From the NCBI GenBank assembly GCA_009694375.1, contig SHVB01000009.1, positions 20,005 to 84,004 of the forward strand: a stretch of 64,000 nt of DNA, in the 5' to 3' direction. A program made the translations under genes and the position numbers. Below the pieces are notes generated by a model. The model saw only the letters and a list, made by a program, of their open reading frames with translations, had not been told where the DNA came from and did not search any database. Shown here piece after piece: positions 26,246-35,097 of the stretch. How positions within the stretch are numbered: the stretch's first letter is position 1; the number at the start of each line of letters is the position of its first letter. The DNA comes from Acidimicrobiia bacterium. GTDB lineage: Bacteria; Actinomycetota; Acidimicrobiia; Acidimicrobiales; VFJN01.

Positions 26246-27961
26246 ATGTCATCGTCTTTGCAGCCCCGGTCCGTCCACCCGCATGACCCCACGGGGATAT
26301 CCGGACAGCGCCCCCGGGGGAGGAGATGGCTGGCCGCCATTTGCTCAGTGGCGACGCTGGCGGCGGGGGTAGTTATCTTCCCGAACAGCGCCACCGCGAC
26401 CTCAAGCGTTGCGGTGTCGGCCACCCAGGACAGCGCCATCAGCCAGGGCTCACCAAGCTCGAACTACAGCAGCCGTGCGCTCCGAGTGCGGGATTCGTCG
26501 GCGGACTGGCGGAGCCTGGTGCAGTTCGATCTCACTGGACTCTCCGGGCCGGCTTCGGTCTCGTTGCGCCTCACCGTGACCGACGCCAGTTACAACGGCG
26601 GCTCGGTGTATGCGGGGTCGAGTACCACCTGGAACGAATCCACTGTCTCTTGGTCCACTGCCCCCACTCCGATGGGTTCGGCGTTGGCCCAAATCGGTGC
26701 GGTTGCCCTCGGTCAGGTCGTCGACGTGCGGCTCGGATCGGTGCCGGGCAACGGGCGCTACGTTTTCATCGTGGCGGCAGGAGCCGGTAACAGTGCGATG
26801 TACGCCAACAGCGAGTCCGCCACCGGCCCGGTGTTAGTCGTCACCCCCGCCACGACGCCGACACCGACATCGACGCCGACCACGGCGACGACGCCGACCA
26901 CGGCGACGACGCCGACCACGGCGACGACGCCGACCACGACTCCGGCCACGACAGCGACCACGGCTCCGGCCACGACGACGACCACGGCTCCGCCCCCCGC
27001 GCCCTCGGCTGTATCTACCGGGATCTGGGTCAATGCGTCCGAGATCGCCGCACGGCCCACGACCGGCCAGGCCTGGGACGCGATGAAGGCGGCCGCCCTG
27101 GCGTCGTGGGGGACGCCGACGATCGCGGACCAGGACAGCACCGACGACACGGACACCCTCGCCGGCGCCATCGTCGCCGTCCGCTTGAACGACGATGCCC
27201 TGCGGTCCAAGGTGCGGGACCATCTTGCGGCCCTGGTGACGTCGCATCCGTACGACCGGGTGCTCAGCCTCGCTCGCCAGTTGCCGTCGTATGTGATCGC
27301 CGCCGACCTGGTGGGACTCGAGCCGAGTGCCCGCCTGCGGTTCGAGGCGTTCCTGCGTGAGGCGATGTCGCACCAGATGGAAGGGCACTCCGGCGGGACC
27401 GACCTCCGGTCCACTGCCCGCCTGTCCCCAAACAACTGGGGCACGATGTCCCGGGCCGCCATGGCCGCGGCCGACGTGTACCTCGGCGATTTCACGGATC
27501 TCGCCGTGGTGGCCAACACCCAGCGGGCCTGGCTCGGCGAGTCCGTCCCCAATGAGCTGAGGTACACGTCGACCACCTGGCACTCGGGCTCGCAAAAGGT
27601 CGGCGTGAATCCAGTGGGCGCCGTGCGAGACGGCCACCCGCTCGACGGCGCGCAACCCGAGGACCAACGCCGGACCGGTGAGTACACGTGGCCCGCACCG
27701 CAGGGGAGCTACCCGCACGAGGCGCTCCAGGGTGCCGTTCTCGCCTCGGTGATCTTGGACCGAGCGGGGGCCTTGCCGTTCGCCACCGGTGACAATGCGC
27801 TCATCCGTGCCGAGGCATGGCTCTCCGGCCCCAATGCCAACCCCCCGTCGAGCGACGACCGGAACACGCCGTACATGCTGAATCGCTACGGCGCTTCCTT
27901 CGCCACCGGGTCGACCTCCGCGGCGAAGAACATCGCCTGGGCCGATTGGGCCTACGCCTGA
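26246..27961 (+). CDS. Secreted DNRLRE-domain alginate-lyase-like protein
   Basis: 571 residues from the ATG at 26246, where a signal peptide starts in good context (RRWLAAICSVATLAAGVVIFPNSATA); the longer frame from 26054 is unlikely. Residues ~40-190 form a DNRLRE-type beta-domain (VSATQDSAISQG...SRALRVRDSSADWRSLVQFDL), a module of bacterial surface proteins. A Thr/Pro linker (~205-255) follows, then an alpha/alpha-barrel domain like alginate lyases (RPTTGQAWDAMKAAAL, ADQDSTDDTDTLAGAIVAVRLN, RLSPNNWGTMSRAAMAAADVY). Likely cleaves or binds an acidic polysaccharide outside the cell. No anchor signal is present. Confidence 0.7.
   Translation: MSSSLQPRSVHPHDPTGISGQRPRGRRWLAAICSVATLAAGVVIFPNSATATSSVAVSATQDSAISQGSPSSNYSSRALRVRDSSADWRSLVQFDLTGLSGPASVSLRLTVTDASYNGGSVYAGSSTTWNESTVSWSTAPTPMGSALAQIGAVALGQVVDVRLGSVPGNGRYVFIVAAGAGNSAMYANSESATGPVLVVTPATTPTPTSTPTTATTPTTATTPTTATTPTTTPATTATTAPATTTTTAPPPAPSAVSTGIWVNASEIAARPTTGQAWDAMKAAALASWGTPTIADQDSTDDTDTLAGAIVAVRLNDDALRSKVRDHLAALVTSHPYDRVLSLARQLPSYVIAADLVGLEPSARLRFEAFLREAMSHQMEGHSGGTDLRSTARLSPNNWGTMSRAAMAAADVYLGDFTDLAVVANTQRAWLGESVPNELRYTSTTWHSGSQKVGVNPVGAVRDGHPLDGAQPEDQRRTGEYTWPAPQGSYPHEALQGAVLASVILDRAGALPFATGDNALIRAEAWLSGPNANPPSSDDRNTPYMLNRYGASFATGSTSAAKNIAWADWAYA
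26871..26938 (+). repeat. 18-bp tandem repeat encoding Thr/Pro/Ala linker
   Basis: CGACGCCGACCACGGCGA is repeated exactly at 26871, 26889 and 26907, with a partial fourth copy from 26925. The unit stays in frame and encodes a TPTTAT-like linker between the DNRLRE and lyase-like domains. Such perfect repeats can change copy number by slippage without breaking the frame. Confidence 0.9.
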
Positions 27962-28027
27962 ACCCAGGGTGCCACGCCTCAAGTAGTTGGTCGGACGTCG
28001 GTAGCCGCTGGAGTAATTCTTACAGGC

Positions 28028-28473
28028 TCATTCGAATGATCGTGGCCTCCACGCGATCAGCAGCAGTGTGATGTAGGCACCGATCAGAACAGATGTGTCT
28101 GGACTCATGCTGAGGTAGTCGTGGATCGTGTCGGCCAGAAGGGCGACTGAGCCGGTGAGGTGCCGTACCAATCTCGGAATAGCGATGGATGGGCAGCGAC
28201 GGTCAGCCCGAGGGTGCGGTACTCCTCGATCTCGGGTGGGGGCGTCTTCTCCGGGTGGTTGTTCACTGCCAGGACGACCTCAACACTCTGGATTCCCGCG
28301 TGGGTGCCGAGGCGCTCGACCACGGCAAGGGCCAGTTCAAGATCCTCCTTGGCGTTTACGGGCAGCACTACCGAGAGGTCCGGGGGGTGCGGGCTGGGGC
28401 TGCGCAAGCGAGCGAGGTTCGAAGCGAGGGCTTTGCGGTCGACGCGTTGTTCAGCCAAGGTCTCCTCCTTCAT
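28028..28473 (-). pseudogene. GT2 glycosyltransferase relic with frameshift
   Basis: From the ATG at 28473 the frame gives a GT2-like N-terminus (DLSVVLPVNAKEDLELALAV, VEVVLAVNNHP, EEYRTLGLTVAAHPSLF) and stops at 28105 after a tail unlike the family. In another frame of the same strand (about 28175 down to 28028) lies a better continuation: LVRHLTGSVALLADTIHDYL, then a hydrophobic span and a stop. The middle of a normal GT2 domain, including the catalytic DxD region, is missing in either reading. Together these suggest an internal deletion plus a frameshift. It begins inside the preceding GT2 gene, last in the seven-gene operon. Confidence 0.5.
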
Positions 28474-29653
28474 CGGGGGTGAGGGCGGGTTCGAGTGACG
28501 GGTCACCCGGTCGCCGAGTATCCCACTGGGTGATCCGCCGACCCGTTGCTACGTTGATGGCCGCCCGCAGGGCGGCCGCGTTGACCAGGCAGAAATACGC
28601 AGGGAGTTGCAGGATCTTGGCGCGAGCGATGGGACGATTCCGAGCCCCGAGGCCGATCGCACCAAGGGTGTAAACCGCCAGTTGCCCCAGTCCCACCAGT
28701 CGATAGAGGGGGCCTTGCCGCCAGCAGGCTGCGCTGGCGATCGCCAGTATCGCGAGGGGTAGGACGACCAGCCGTCGCAGGATCTTGTGGCTGAGGAGCT
28801 GGACGGCGTAGGCGCCCGTGCGTCGGGGATCAAGCAGAGCTCGCCTGAGGATGACACCTCGGAATCCACGCGTCATCACCCGGACCTTGCGCTCGTACTC
28901 GAGTCCGGCGGTAGCCGCCGGCGGCTCCCAGGCGACGGCTCCCTCGGCCAGAACCAGCCGGGCGCCACCGGCGACCACGCCAGTGGAGATGTAGAAGTCG
29001 TCGGTGACCCCGTCGGCCACCGGTCCGACGAACTGCTGCCGAACCGCGTAGAGCGCACCGGTGGCGGAGATCACGTTTCCCGCACTCGACTCGGCGCGCT
29101 TGAGCGCCCGGTCGAAATCCCAGTAGCGCCGTTCGCCGTGGGTTTGCCCCTGGGTGGAGGACCCCTCGCTGTAGCGTTGGTCCCCCGCCACGCCACCCAC
29201 CGATGAGTCCGCGAACGGTGCCAAGAGGTGGGTGAGGGCATCGGGTGTGAGTCGGCTGTTGGCATCGGTGAAGACGAGGATCTCGCCGTTGGCGGCGGCA
29301 ATGGCAGCGTTGAGAGTTGGAGCCTTTCCGCTTCGCGGGAGATCGAGCACGACGGTGGGGCTCCCGCCGGCCTGGGTTGCCTCCGCCACCGTGTCGTCGG
29401 TTGAGCCATCGGAGGCCACCACGAGTTGAACCGTGTTCTCGCCATGGTCGAGGGCCAGGACGTCCCGGACCTTGTCGGCGATAGAGGCGGCTTCGTTGTG
29501 AGCCGCGATGATGATCGTGACATCGGGGGGGATCCACGTTGGGTCGGGCCGGAGGGGCCGGGGCTTCCAGCGCCCCCGGGCCAGCACCCAGGCGGGGAAA
29601 CCCATGTAGGTCCAGGCGATGGCGGCCACGGCGGTCCAGAAGAGAGCGATCAC
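28451..29653 (-). CDS. Membrane family 2 glycosyltransferase (cellulose-synthase/PgaC-like)
   Basis: 400 residues. An N-terminal transmembrane helix (LFWTAVAAIAWTYMGFPAWVL) is followed by a processive-type GT2 domain: VTIIIAAHNEAASI, VASDGSTDDT, GEILVFTDANSRLT with the metal-binding Asp, and further on DDFYISTGVV. Three or so C-terminal helices close the protein (RLVVLPLAILAIASAACW). QRxRW, the signature of cellulose and PGA synthases, is not clearly present; YERKVRVMTRGFRG takes its place. Linked by ATGA to the GT4 gene before it. Confidence 0.85.
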   Translation of the reverse strand: MIALFWTAVAAIAWTYMGFPAWVLARGRWKPRPLRPDPTWIPPDVTIIIAAHNEAASIADKVRDVLALDHGENTVQLVVASDGSTDDTVAEATQAGGSPTVVLDLPRSGKAPTLNAAIAAANGEILVFTDANSRLTPDALTHLLAPFADSSVGGVAGDQRYSEGSSTQGQTHGERRYWDFDRALKRAESSAGNVISATGALYAVRQQFVGPVADGVTDDFYISTGVVAGGARLVLAEGAVAWEPPAATAGLEYERKVRVMTRGFRGVILRRALLDPRRTGAYAVQLLSHKILRRLVVLPLAILAIASAACWRQGPLYRLVGLGQLAVYTLGAIGLGARNRPIARAKILQLPAYFCLVNAAALRAAINVATGRRITQWDTRRPGDPSLEPALTPDEGGDLG

Positions 29654-30912
29654 CGAGCCCCCGCCGCGCTCTGTCGAATCAAGTTGGCCAGCCGTTCAAC
29701 ATTTCGGCTGAGGTCGAACTCTCCTTGGACCATCTCGAGGCCACCGGCCACCAGGCGCTCAGCCAGGCCCGCTTCGTCACGGAGGCGGAGCACCGCGGCC
29801 GCGATCGCTCGGTGATCACCGGGGGGCGTGAGCAGACCCGATCGATCATGTTCGACGAGTTCAGGGATACCCGAGAGGCGGCTGGCGATCACCGGTACTC
29901 CGCTAGCCATTGCCTCCATGAGCACCACCGGAATGCCCTCCCGCTTTCCCGCCGCAGTCGGCACGCTCGGGGCGATGAGCACATCGGCCTGGCCCAGATG
30001 GGAAGCCACAACGCGGCTGGGGCAGGGTCCGGCGAAGGTGACCACCTCGTCGAGTCCAAGGCTCTTAGCGTGGCGAACCAACAGATCGTGGTCGGGGCCG
30101 TCGCCAATAAAGGTGCACATGGAGAGGGCGCCGGCAGCATGGAGAAGTTGGCAGGCGTCGAGCAGATGACGCTGCCCCTTGACCTCGTGGAGCGTACCGA
30201 TGGAGACGAGATTCAGCTTTGCCGGAATACTCCGGAAGGGTCGGGGGGCAAAGGTATGGCTGTCCACCCCACATCGGATCACGTGGACGCGCTCGGCGAG
30301 CATCACACCGCAGTCTTGCAGTATTTCGTCGCGATTATCGTCAGAAATCGCCACGACAAACGCAGCTTCCCGGACCTTTAGAGGCAGCATCCTTCGGTCC
30401 ACGTGCAGGTCCGAGCCATGGGCGGTGAAGCTATAGGGGATTCCCACCAAGCGATGGACGATCCAGCCAGCCACGGCTGGATGAGTGGCAAAGTGACAAT
30501 GCATGTGATCCACGCCGAGGTGATGCATCCGCTCTGCGGCGGCCACCACCTTGGGAAAGATGCCGAGTGCCCCCACCAGAAAGTTTGGGCTGCGCCACGT
30601 TTCTCGAATCAAGGTAAGGAGACTCCCGAGGTACACCGCCGGTTTGGCCCGCAGGGTACGGAGGTTGCTGCGAAGGATCGCCACGCTCATAAATGGATAG
30701 AACGTCGCCGCCTCGGTGACGGCGGCGGCAGATGCATGCACCACGGGTGCCTTCTCCCGAAGTAACGGGAATACCTCAACGTCGATACCGTGTTCGGGCA
30801 GCGCTAGCAGTTCGTTGAGTACGAACGTCTCCGTGAGTTTCGGGAAGCGCGACATGGTGATTGCAGCCACCGGGCGCGTCGCCGGAGAGCCGGTTTCGTC
30901 GGCGGGACTCAT
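29650..30912 (-). CDS. GT4-family glycosyltransferase
   Basis: 420 residues from the ATG at 30912, fixed by the ATGA overlap with the upstream deacetylase. The N-terminal GT-B domain starts AAITMSRFPKLTETFVLNEL, a form common in exopolysaccharide transferases of the WcaL/EpsD type. The donor domain has LVSIGTLHEVKGQRHLLDA, FIGDGPDHDLL and AAGKREGIPVVLMEAMASG with the E-x7-E motif. Acts at the inner membrane face in repeat-unit assembly. Confidence 0.87.
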   Translation of the reverse strand: MSPADETGSPATRPVAAITMSRFPKLTETFVLNELLALPEHGIDVEVFPLLREKAPVVHASAAAVTEAATFYPFMSVAILRSNLRTLRAKPAVYLGSLLTLIRETWRSPNFLVGALGIFPKVVAAAERMHHLGVDHMHCHFATHPAVAGWIVHRLVGIPYSFTAHGSDLHVDRRMLPLKVREAAFVVAISDDNRDEILQDCGVMLAERVHVIRCGVDSHTFAPRPFRSIPAKLNLVSIGTLHEVKGQRHLLDACQLLHAAGALSMCTFIGDGPDHDLLVRHAKSLGLDEVVTFAGPCPSRVVASHLGQADVLIAPSVPTAAGKREGIPVVLMEAMASGVPVIASRLSGIPELVEHDRSGLLTPPGDHRAIAAAVLRLRDEAGLAERLVAGGLEMVQGEFDLSRNVERLANLIRQSAAGAR

Positions 30913-31919
30913 GCGTCTCGATGGCCCCAGAGAGCCCCGGCGGCTGGCAGAAGTTGGGCTCTGAGGGCGGGGACGGTGGTGCGTCTCCCCACATTCACCC
31001 GGCGCCATCGCCACTGGTCCGTGCCCGGCACTCGGTTGTGGCCACGGGTGGTTCCAAACGCCCCCACCAGTCCGGCGGCGCGCACTGCCTCCACGGCTAC
31101 CGCGTTCACCTGTCCGGCGGGATAGGCAAACAGCGGCACGGCTTCGGGAATCTGATCGCGTAGATCGGCCCAGGAACCGGCTACTTCTTCATAGACGGCT
31201 TCGACGGGCAGTTGGTTGAGCATGGCGTGTGTGCGTGAATGGGGGGCAAGGTCCAGTCCGTCGGCGGCTAATCGGCGAAGTTCGTTCCAGCCGGGCACCG
31301 AGTTGGCGCTCAGTCCGCCGCCGAGGTCTGCCACGAGCCCATCCACCGTGGCGGCGGCCTCAGGAGCGGGCATAGTCTTGAGGGGCCCTCGAAGGTTACG
31401 AAAGGCTTCTGCCCGGGCGGGAGCATCACGGAGATCAAGGGGGCCAATCGGTGAGGACAACAGTTCCCGTGAGGCGGTTCGGTGGAGCGCGCTCCAGAGT
31501 TGATCCCACCAGAAGACCCCCGGCTGATCGGGAAAGCCGGTGGGCACGAAGGCCAAGCCGGGGAGGCCGAGAGACTTCAGGAGTGGCCAGATATGACGCA
31601 CAAGGTCGTCGGCGGCGTCGTCGAAGGTGAGTAGTACCGCTCCCGGCGGGAGCGGCGGTCCTCCGCCAACCGCCGCCACGACCTCGCTGGCTCGCACCAC
31701 CGGTCGGTGGTTGGCAATCCAGGTCACCTGGGTAGCAAAGTCCTCCGGGGTTGCGCTGAGCAGGCCGGGGTAGCGGTCGGGATGGCGGTCGGGATGGTCG
31801 ATGCGGTGCCAGGTGAGGGCGATGAAGGTGCCCGGACGACGCGGAGCCCGTTCGAGCAGATTGATGACGGGCCGAGCGCATTCCAGGGCCGACGGGGCGA
31901 ATCGCGCCATCGCGGTCAC
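30909..31919 (-). CDS. Polysaccharide deacetylase (NodB/CE4)
   Basis: 336 residues from the GTG at 31919, chosen because it overlaps the preceding stop (GTGA); an ATG at 31910 is the alternative. NodB motifs: LLTFDDAADD for the catalytic base and metal Asp, HSRTH for the two metal His, and LFAYPAGQ. No signal peptide is evident, so a cytoplasmic or membrane-proximal role on a lipid-linked N-acetyl sugar is possible. Part of the seven-gene operon. Confidence 0.8.
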   Translation of the reverse strand: MTAMARFAPSALECARPVINLLERAPRRPGTFIALTWHRIDHPDRHPDRYPGLLSATPEDFATQVTWIANHRPVVRASEVVAAVGGGPPLPPGAVLLTFDDAADDLVRHIWPLLKSLGLPGLAFVPTGFPDQPGVFWWDQLWSALHRTASRELLSSPIGPLDLRDAPARAEAFRNLRGPLKTMPAPEAAATVDGLVADLGGGLSANSVPGWNELRRLAADGLDLAPHSRTHAMLNQLPVEAVYEEVAGSWADLRDQIPEAVPLFAYPAGQVNAVAVEAVRAAGLVGAFGTTRGHNRVPGTDQWRWRRVNVGRRTTVPALRAQLLPAAGALWGHRDA

Positions 31920-33112
31920 CGGCTCGACCGAGCCTTCCTGAGCAGATGCCGCACCGCCTGGCGAATGTCGGCCATGCTCGCCCCCGGATCGCGAAACGTG
32001 ACGACATCGTATCCGTCGCCCGGGAGCGGCAGCCGCATGGCGGCGGACAGCGCGCTCCAGCGCGAGGGTCGAGGACCGTCGACCAGGGGTGGCCCGCCCC
32101 GCATCACCGCCGCGATCCACATCATCTCAAGGCGTAGATCGCGCGACCGCACCCCCACCCGATAGGGAGCGGGTCCCATGAGCGGAGGCCGACCGAGGTG
32201 CACGGCAGCCGCCAGAGCGGGGAAGTCCACTCCGCTGCGGGTGGCGAGGGGCATTGATCCCCAGACCCGAGCGTTGATCTCCATGAGCGACGGACCATGT
32301 TTGCCGACCTTAAACTCGACCATGGCGAGGCCCGTCCATTTGAGTTCGCCGAGCAACTGGGTGGACCATGCCAACAGATCGGGATCGAGCGCCTCGCTGA
32401 CGCGAAGCGAGCTTGGACCGCCACCGATGGGGTACTCGCGGAGTCGCCGATGCTGAAAGGCCGCCAGCACCTTCCCCTGATCCAGGAGTAGTTCCACCCC
32501 CACGCCGGCGCCGGAATGAAAACCCTGGACGATGATTCCACCCGGCATGTCCTCCTCGGCTCGGGTGAGCTGGTCCGGCCCATCGGCGATGGTCACGTCG
32601 TGGCGCTGGAAGGACCCGTGGTCTTCTGTCACCGACCAGCGGGGTTTGAGGACGACCGGCCAGCCCAACTCCATCGCCGCCGTGCGCACCTCGGCGGAGG
32701 AGTTCGCGAGGCGGCTGTCGGGAACGGGTATGGCGAGGCGGCGGGCCGCCTCGACCGTGGCCCACTTATCGGAGGCCGCCTCGTAGTTTTCCGGCGGCGC
32801 CGCCGCCACCACGGCTGACCGGGGCAGCGACGCTCGTCGACAGAGCCGGAGCATCAGGTCGGTAATCGGGAATACGAGCTGGCACTGGTGCTCCCGAATC
32901 GCGGCGGTGATTTGCTGAGCAGCCAGATCGGGTACCTCGGCTGGATCGGCATGAACAAGCCGGGCGTAGGTGCTGCGAGAGTGAAGGCCCGGGGCGCTTC
33001 GGTGGGTAGCAGCCGCCACCACTCGCCATCCATCGGCGTGCAGTGCCCGGATCACGGCCACGGCGCTGCCCCGCTCGGTATCGGTGACCAGCGCCACCGG
33101 TTGGCTATCCAT
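31916..33112 (-). CDS. ATP-grasp ligase-like protein
   Basis: 398 residues. An N-terminal pre-ATP-grasp Rossmann-like domain (ALVTDTERGSAVAVIRALHADG) precedes an ATP-grasp fold: GWPVVLKPRWS with the ATP-binding Lys, EDMPGGIIVQGF, and TGLAMVEFKVGKHGPSLMEINARVWGS carrying the metal-binding Glu and Asn. It resembles carbamoyl-phosphate-synthase-like ligases found in exopolysaccharide clusters. These usually join a carboxylate to an amine, so amino-acid decoration of an amino sugar is one possibility. Substrates unknown. Overlaps both neighbours. Confidence 0.75.
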   Translation of the reverse strand: MDSQPVALVTDTERGSAVAVIRALHADGWRVVAAATHRSAPGLHSRSTYARLVHADPAEVPDLAAQQITAAIREHQCQLVFPITDLMLRLCRRASLPRSAVVAAAPPENYEAASDKWATVEAARRLAIPVPDSRLANSSAEVRTAAMELGWPVVLKPRWSVTEDHGSFQRHDVTIADGPDQLTRAEEDMPGGIIVQGFHSGAGVGVELLLDQGKVLAAFQHRRLREYPIGGGPSSLRVSEALDPDLLAWSTQLLGELKWTGLAMVEFKVGKHGPSLMEINARVWGSMPLATRSGVDFPALAAAVHLGRPPLMGPAPYRVGVRSRDLRLEMMWIAAVMRGGPPLVDGPRPSRWSALSAAMRLPLPGDGYDVVTFRDPGASMADIRQAVRHLLRKARSSR

Positions 33113-33791
33113 CCCGCTGGTCTTTCACGAGCGTGAGCACGTCCTGGACGGTCCGATCGATCGGCTGTTCGACACTGACCCTCTCGAAGCGCGGCACGAC
33201 ATCGGCGAGGGCCTCGTATTCGAGTTGGCGCATCGCCAAGACCTCCACCGTCCCCTCTCCTTTGCGGGCGTGGAGAACCTCCGCCGGGGCGTAGAGGTGG
33301 ATGACGAGATCGGGGTACCGGAGTGCGTGGCGCAGAAACAATCCGTGGACCCGTCGATCCCAGGGGAGCTCGCGCATGGTCACGTCAGTGGCGTAGTAGT
33401 CGAGCCGGTAGTGGCGGTCGACCACCACGATTTCGCCCCGGTTGGTGCGCCATCGGACGGTTAGTTCCCGTTGTGACTCTTCGGCCAGACGGTTGGCCAG
33501 CCGCAGCGCCGCCCGGAGTTGGTCTGCGGGAGTTCGTGACTGGGGGCATTGGGCGATCGTCGACGCCAGCCGTGGGCCGCCCGCGTCGGTTGGCGCGCCG
33601 CGACGCCGCTTGAGCGCCAGAGCGAGACGGGTCGTGGGCAGCAACCGATCGGCGCTCCGCGCGCTAACGCCCATGTAGATCGATGATGCCCGAAGGCCTT
33701 CCCGCCGAAGTTCACCTACGACGGCGGCGCAAGCCGTAGATTTGCCAGCACCATCGGGCCCCACGAGAGCCACCAGCAGGCCACCTGTCAA
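33105..33791 (-). CDS. Thymidylate-kinase-like P-loop kinase (module copy 1)
   Basis: 228 residues with a TTG start overlapping the HprK-like stop. Walker A is VGPDGAGKSTA, followed by IVVVDRHYRLDYY in place of the DRY/DRF loop of thymidylate kinase, and LVIHLYAPAEVLHARKGEG toward the lid. The nucleoside-binding residues of true Tmk are not evident, so I do not call it dTMP kinase. The paralogue at 45589-46173 shares the APAEVLxxRKGE block. Both copies lie just beside an HprK-like gene, which suggests the two products work together. Confidence 0.7.
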   Translation of the reverse strand: MTGGLLVALVGPDGAGKSTACAAVVGELRREGLRASSIYMGVSARSADRLLPTTRLALALKRRRGAPTDAGGPRLASTIAQCPQSRTPADQLRAALRLANRLAEESQRELTVRWRTNRGEIVVVDRHYRLDYYATDVTMRELPWDRRVHGLFLRHALRYPDLVIHLYAPAEVLHARKGEGTVEVLAMRQLEYEALADVVPRFERVSVEQPIDRTVQDVLTLVKDQRDG

Positions 33792-34888
33792 TGGAGGGCT
33801 TCTAGCAGGGCATCCGTGGAGGCTTCGATGGGAACCGGGTAGGGGTGCTCCACTCGGATCACCCGTTTCGTAGACAGGACCGCGCGCAGTCGGTCGGTCT
33901 CGAGGGCGTTGAGTTCCTCCAGCGAGACCCAGGGACGGCTCGGGAACGCAAACCTCGCCATGTTGAGGGCTTCAGCCAGCGGAGCACGCTCATGGGCCAG
34001 CGACGCGGCGGCTCGCAGAACGACGTCTTCCGCGTCGACCTCGTAGGCCCTAACGGCACTACCGCGCCCGACCGTGGCTAGCACGACGGTGTCGAGCGGC
34101 CCGCGGCCGGGGCCCTCCGGCGCATCGAACAGCGGTCCGGGCCGGACGTCTACGTGACGCTGGCGTTCCAGCATCACCAGCGCCCGCCGGAGGGCATCCC
34201 CTCGCGAACCGATTCGGGTGGAGACTCCTTCGAGGGCTCGAACGGCCGTCCCGAAGGTGCGGAGCCGAGCTCGATCCTGGGGCTCTAGCCGATGGCGGTA
34301 CTCAGGCAGAGAGGTGAGATGCCAGTCCCACAGGCGCACTGGTTCCCCCAGTCCGCCGACGGTGCGGCCATTGGGAGGTACATAGGCCCATTCATCGGCT
34401 ACATACCTCGCTCCGCGGGCTACCGCCCCGAGAAGGAGCTCGGTCTTACCGCCCTTTGACCAACCCAGGACCAGTACGCCGTGTCCCTCGTGCTCGAATG
34501 CTGAGGCATGGAGGGCAAGACCGCCAGCGCGCACGGCGGCCACATTCAGAAGATGGGTGAGCAGTGGTGGGCGTCCGATGCCGTGCTCGCAGACGATGTC
34601 GATGTAGTCGCCAGTGAGGCCCGGCAGGGGTAGGTTCATGGCGACGGGTCGTCCCCACCGTCCCCGAGTGAGCACAAAGTTCTCGTCATCGAACGCCGCC
34701 TCCCCGGCCCCGAGCGACCAGCCTCGATCTGGGGCCTGGACCTGGTCCGTATACCGAACCCGGAGGGCGGGAGTGCCCGAAGGGGATACCAGGGGGAGTC
34801 CGAGCGCGGCGGCCACGGCCGCCAGATCCGAGGCACCGGCGTTTTCAAACCGAACCCGGAGCCATCCATGGATATCGATATCGGTCAC
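33788..34888 (-). CDS. HPr-kinase-like P-loop protein (module copy 1)
   Basis: 366 residues from the GTG at 34888; the start is set by alignment to its paralogue at 46242-47348 (DIHGWLRVR against DLHGLLRVR). The P-loop is GWSKGGKTELLLG (about residue 140), preceded by LHASAFEHEG, as in HprK-type kinases. EPVRLWDWHL and VEHPYPVPIE are also shared with the paralogue. The family member that phosphorylates HPr-Ser has a different N-terminal part, and no HPr or PTS genes are here. Probably a kinase or ATPase acting on a small molecule or peptide in the exopolysaccharide pathway. First gene of the seven-gene operon. Confidence 0.65.
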   Translation of the reverse strand: MTDIDIHGWLRVRFENAGASDLAAVAAALGLPLVSPSGTPALRVRYTDQVQAPDRGWSLGAGEAAFDDENFVLTRGRWGRPVAMNLPLPGLTGDYIDIVCEHGIGRPPLLTHLLNVAAVRAGGLALHASAFEHEGHGVLVLGWSKGGKTELLLGAVARGARYVADEWAYVPPNGRTVGGLGEPVRLWDWHLTSLPEYRHRLEPQDRARLRTFGTAVRALEGVSTRIGSRGDALRRALVMLERQRHVDVRPGPLFDAPEGPGRGPLDTVVLATVGRGSAVRAYEVDAEDVVLRAAASLAHERAPLAEALNMARFAFPSRPWVSLEELNALETDRLRAVLSTKRVIRVEHPYPVPIEASTDALLEALH

Positions 34889-35039
34889 GGTCGATCCGTG
34901 AGTGGGACTGTCAGCGGCCAAGTTTCGCCCACACCGCTTCATGGAGAGTTGGCACGGCCGCATGCGGAGCGCTTGTTTGCCGGTGATCTAACACCCTCGG
35001 AAACTTACCTCATCCTGGGAAAAAGTAATTAGGGGTTGA

Positions 35040-35073
35040 TGATGAACAAATCTGTACTCGTGATGAACAAATC
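35040..35073 (+). promoter_or_regulatory. 13-bp direct repeat (operator candidate) in AT-rich divergent region
   Basis: TGATGAACAAATC occurs at 35040-35052 and 35061-35073, 21 bp apart start to start, i.e. two helical turns. The whole 34964-35138 stretch is strikingly AT-rich for this genome. It lies between divergent operons: the HprK-like operon on the minus strand and the GGDEF-like/phosphoglycosyltransferase operon on the plus strand. The rest of the 250-bp interval holds no gene. Confidence 0.6.
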
Positions 35074-35097
35074 CTAGTAGTCTTATTGAGGGTGAAA

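Noticed and set aside
33105..33791. Calling the TMK-like genes tmk
   Set aside because: The P-loop fits, but the thymidine-binding residues and DRY-type loop are not convincing, and two copies in glycan operons argue against a housekeeping dTMP kinase.
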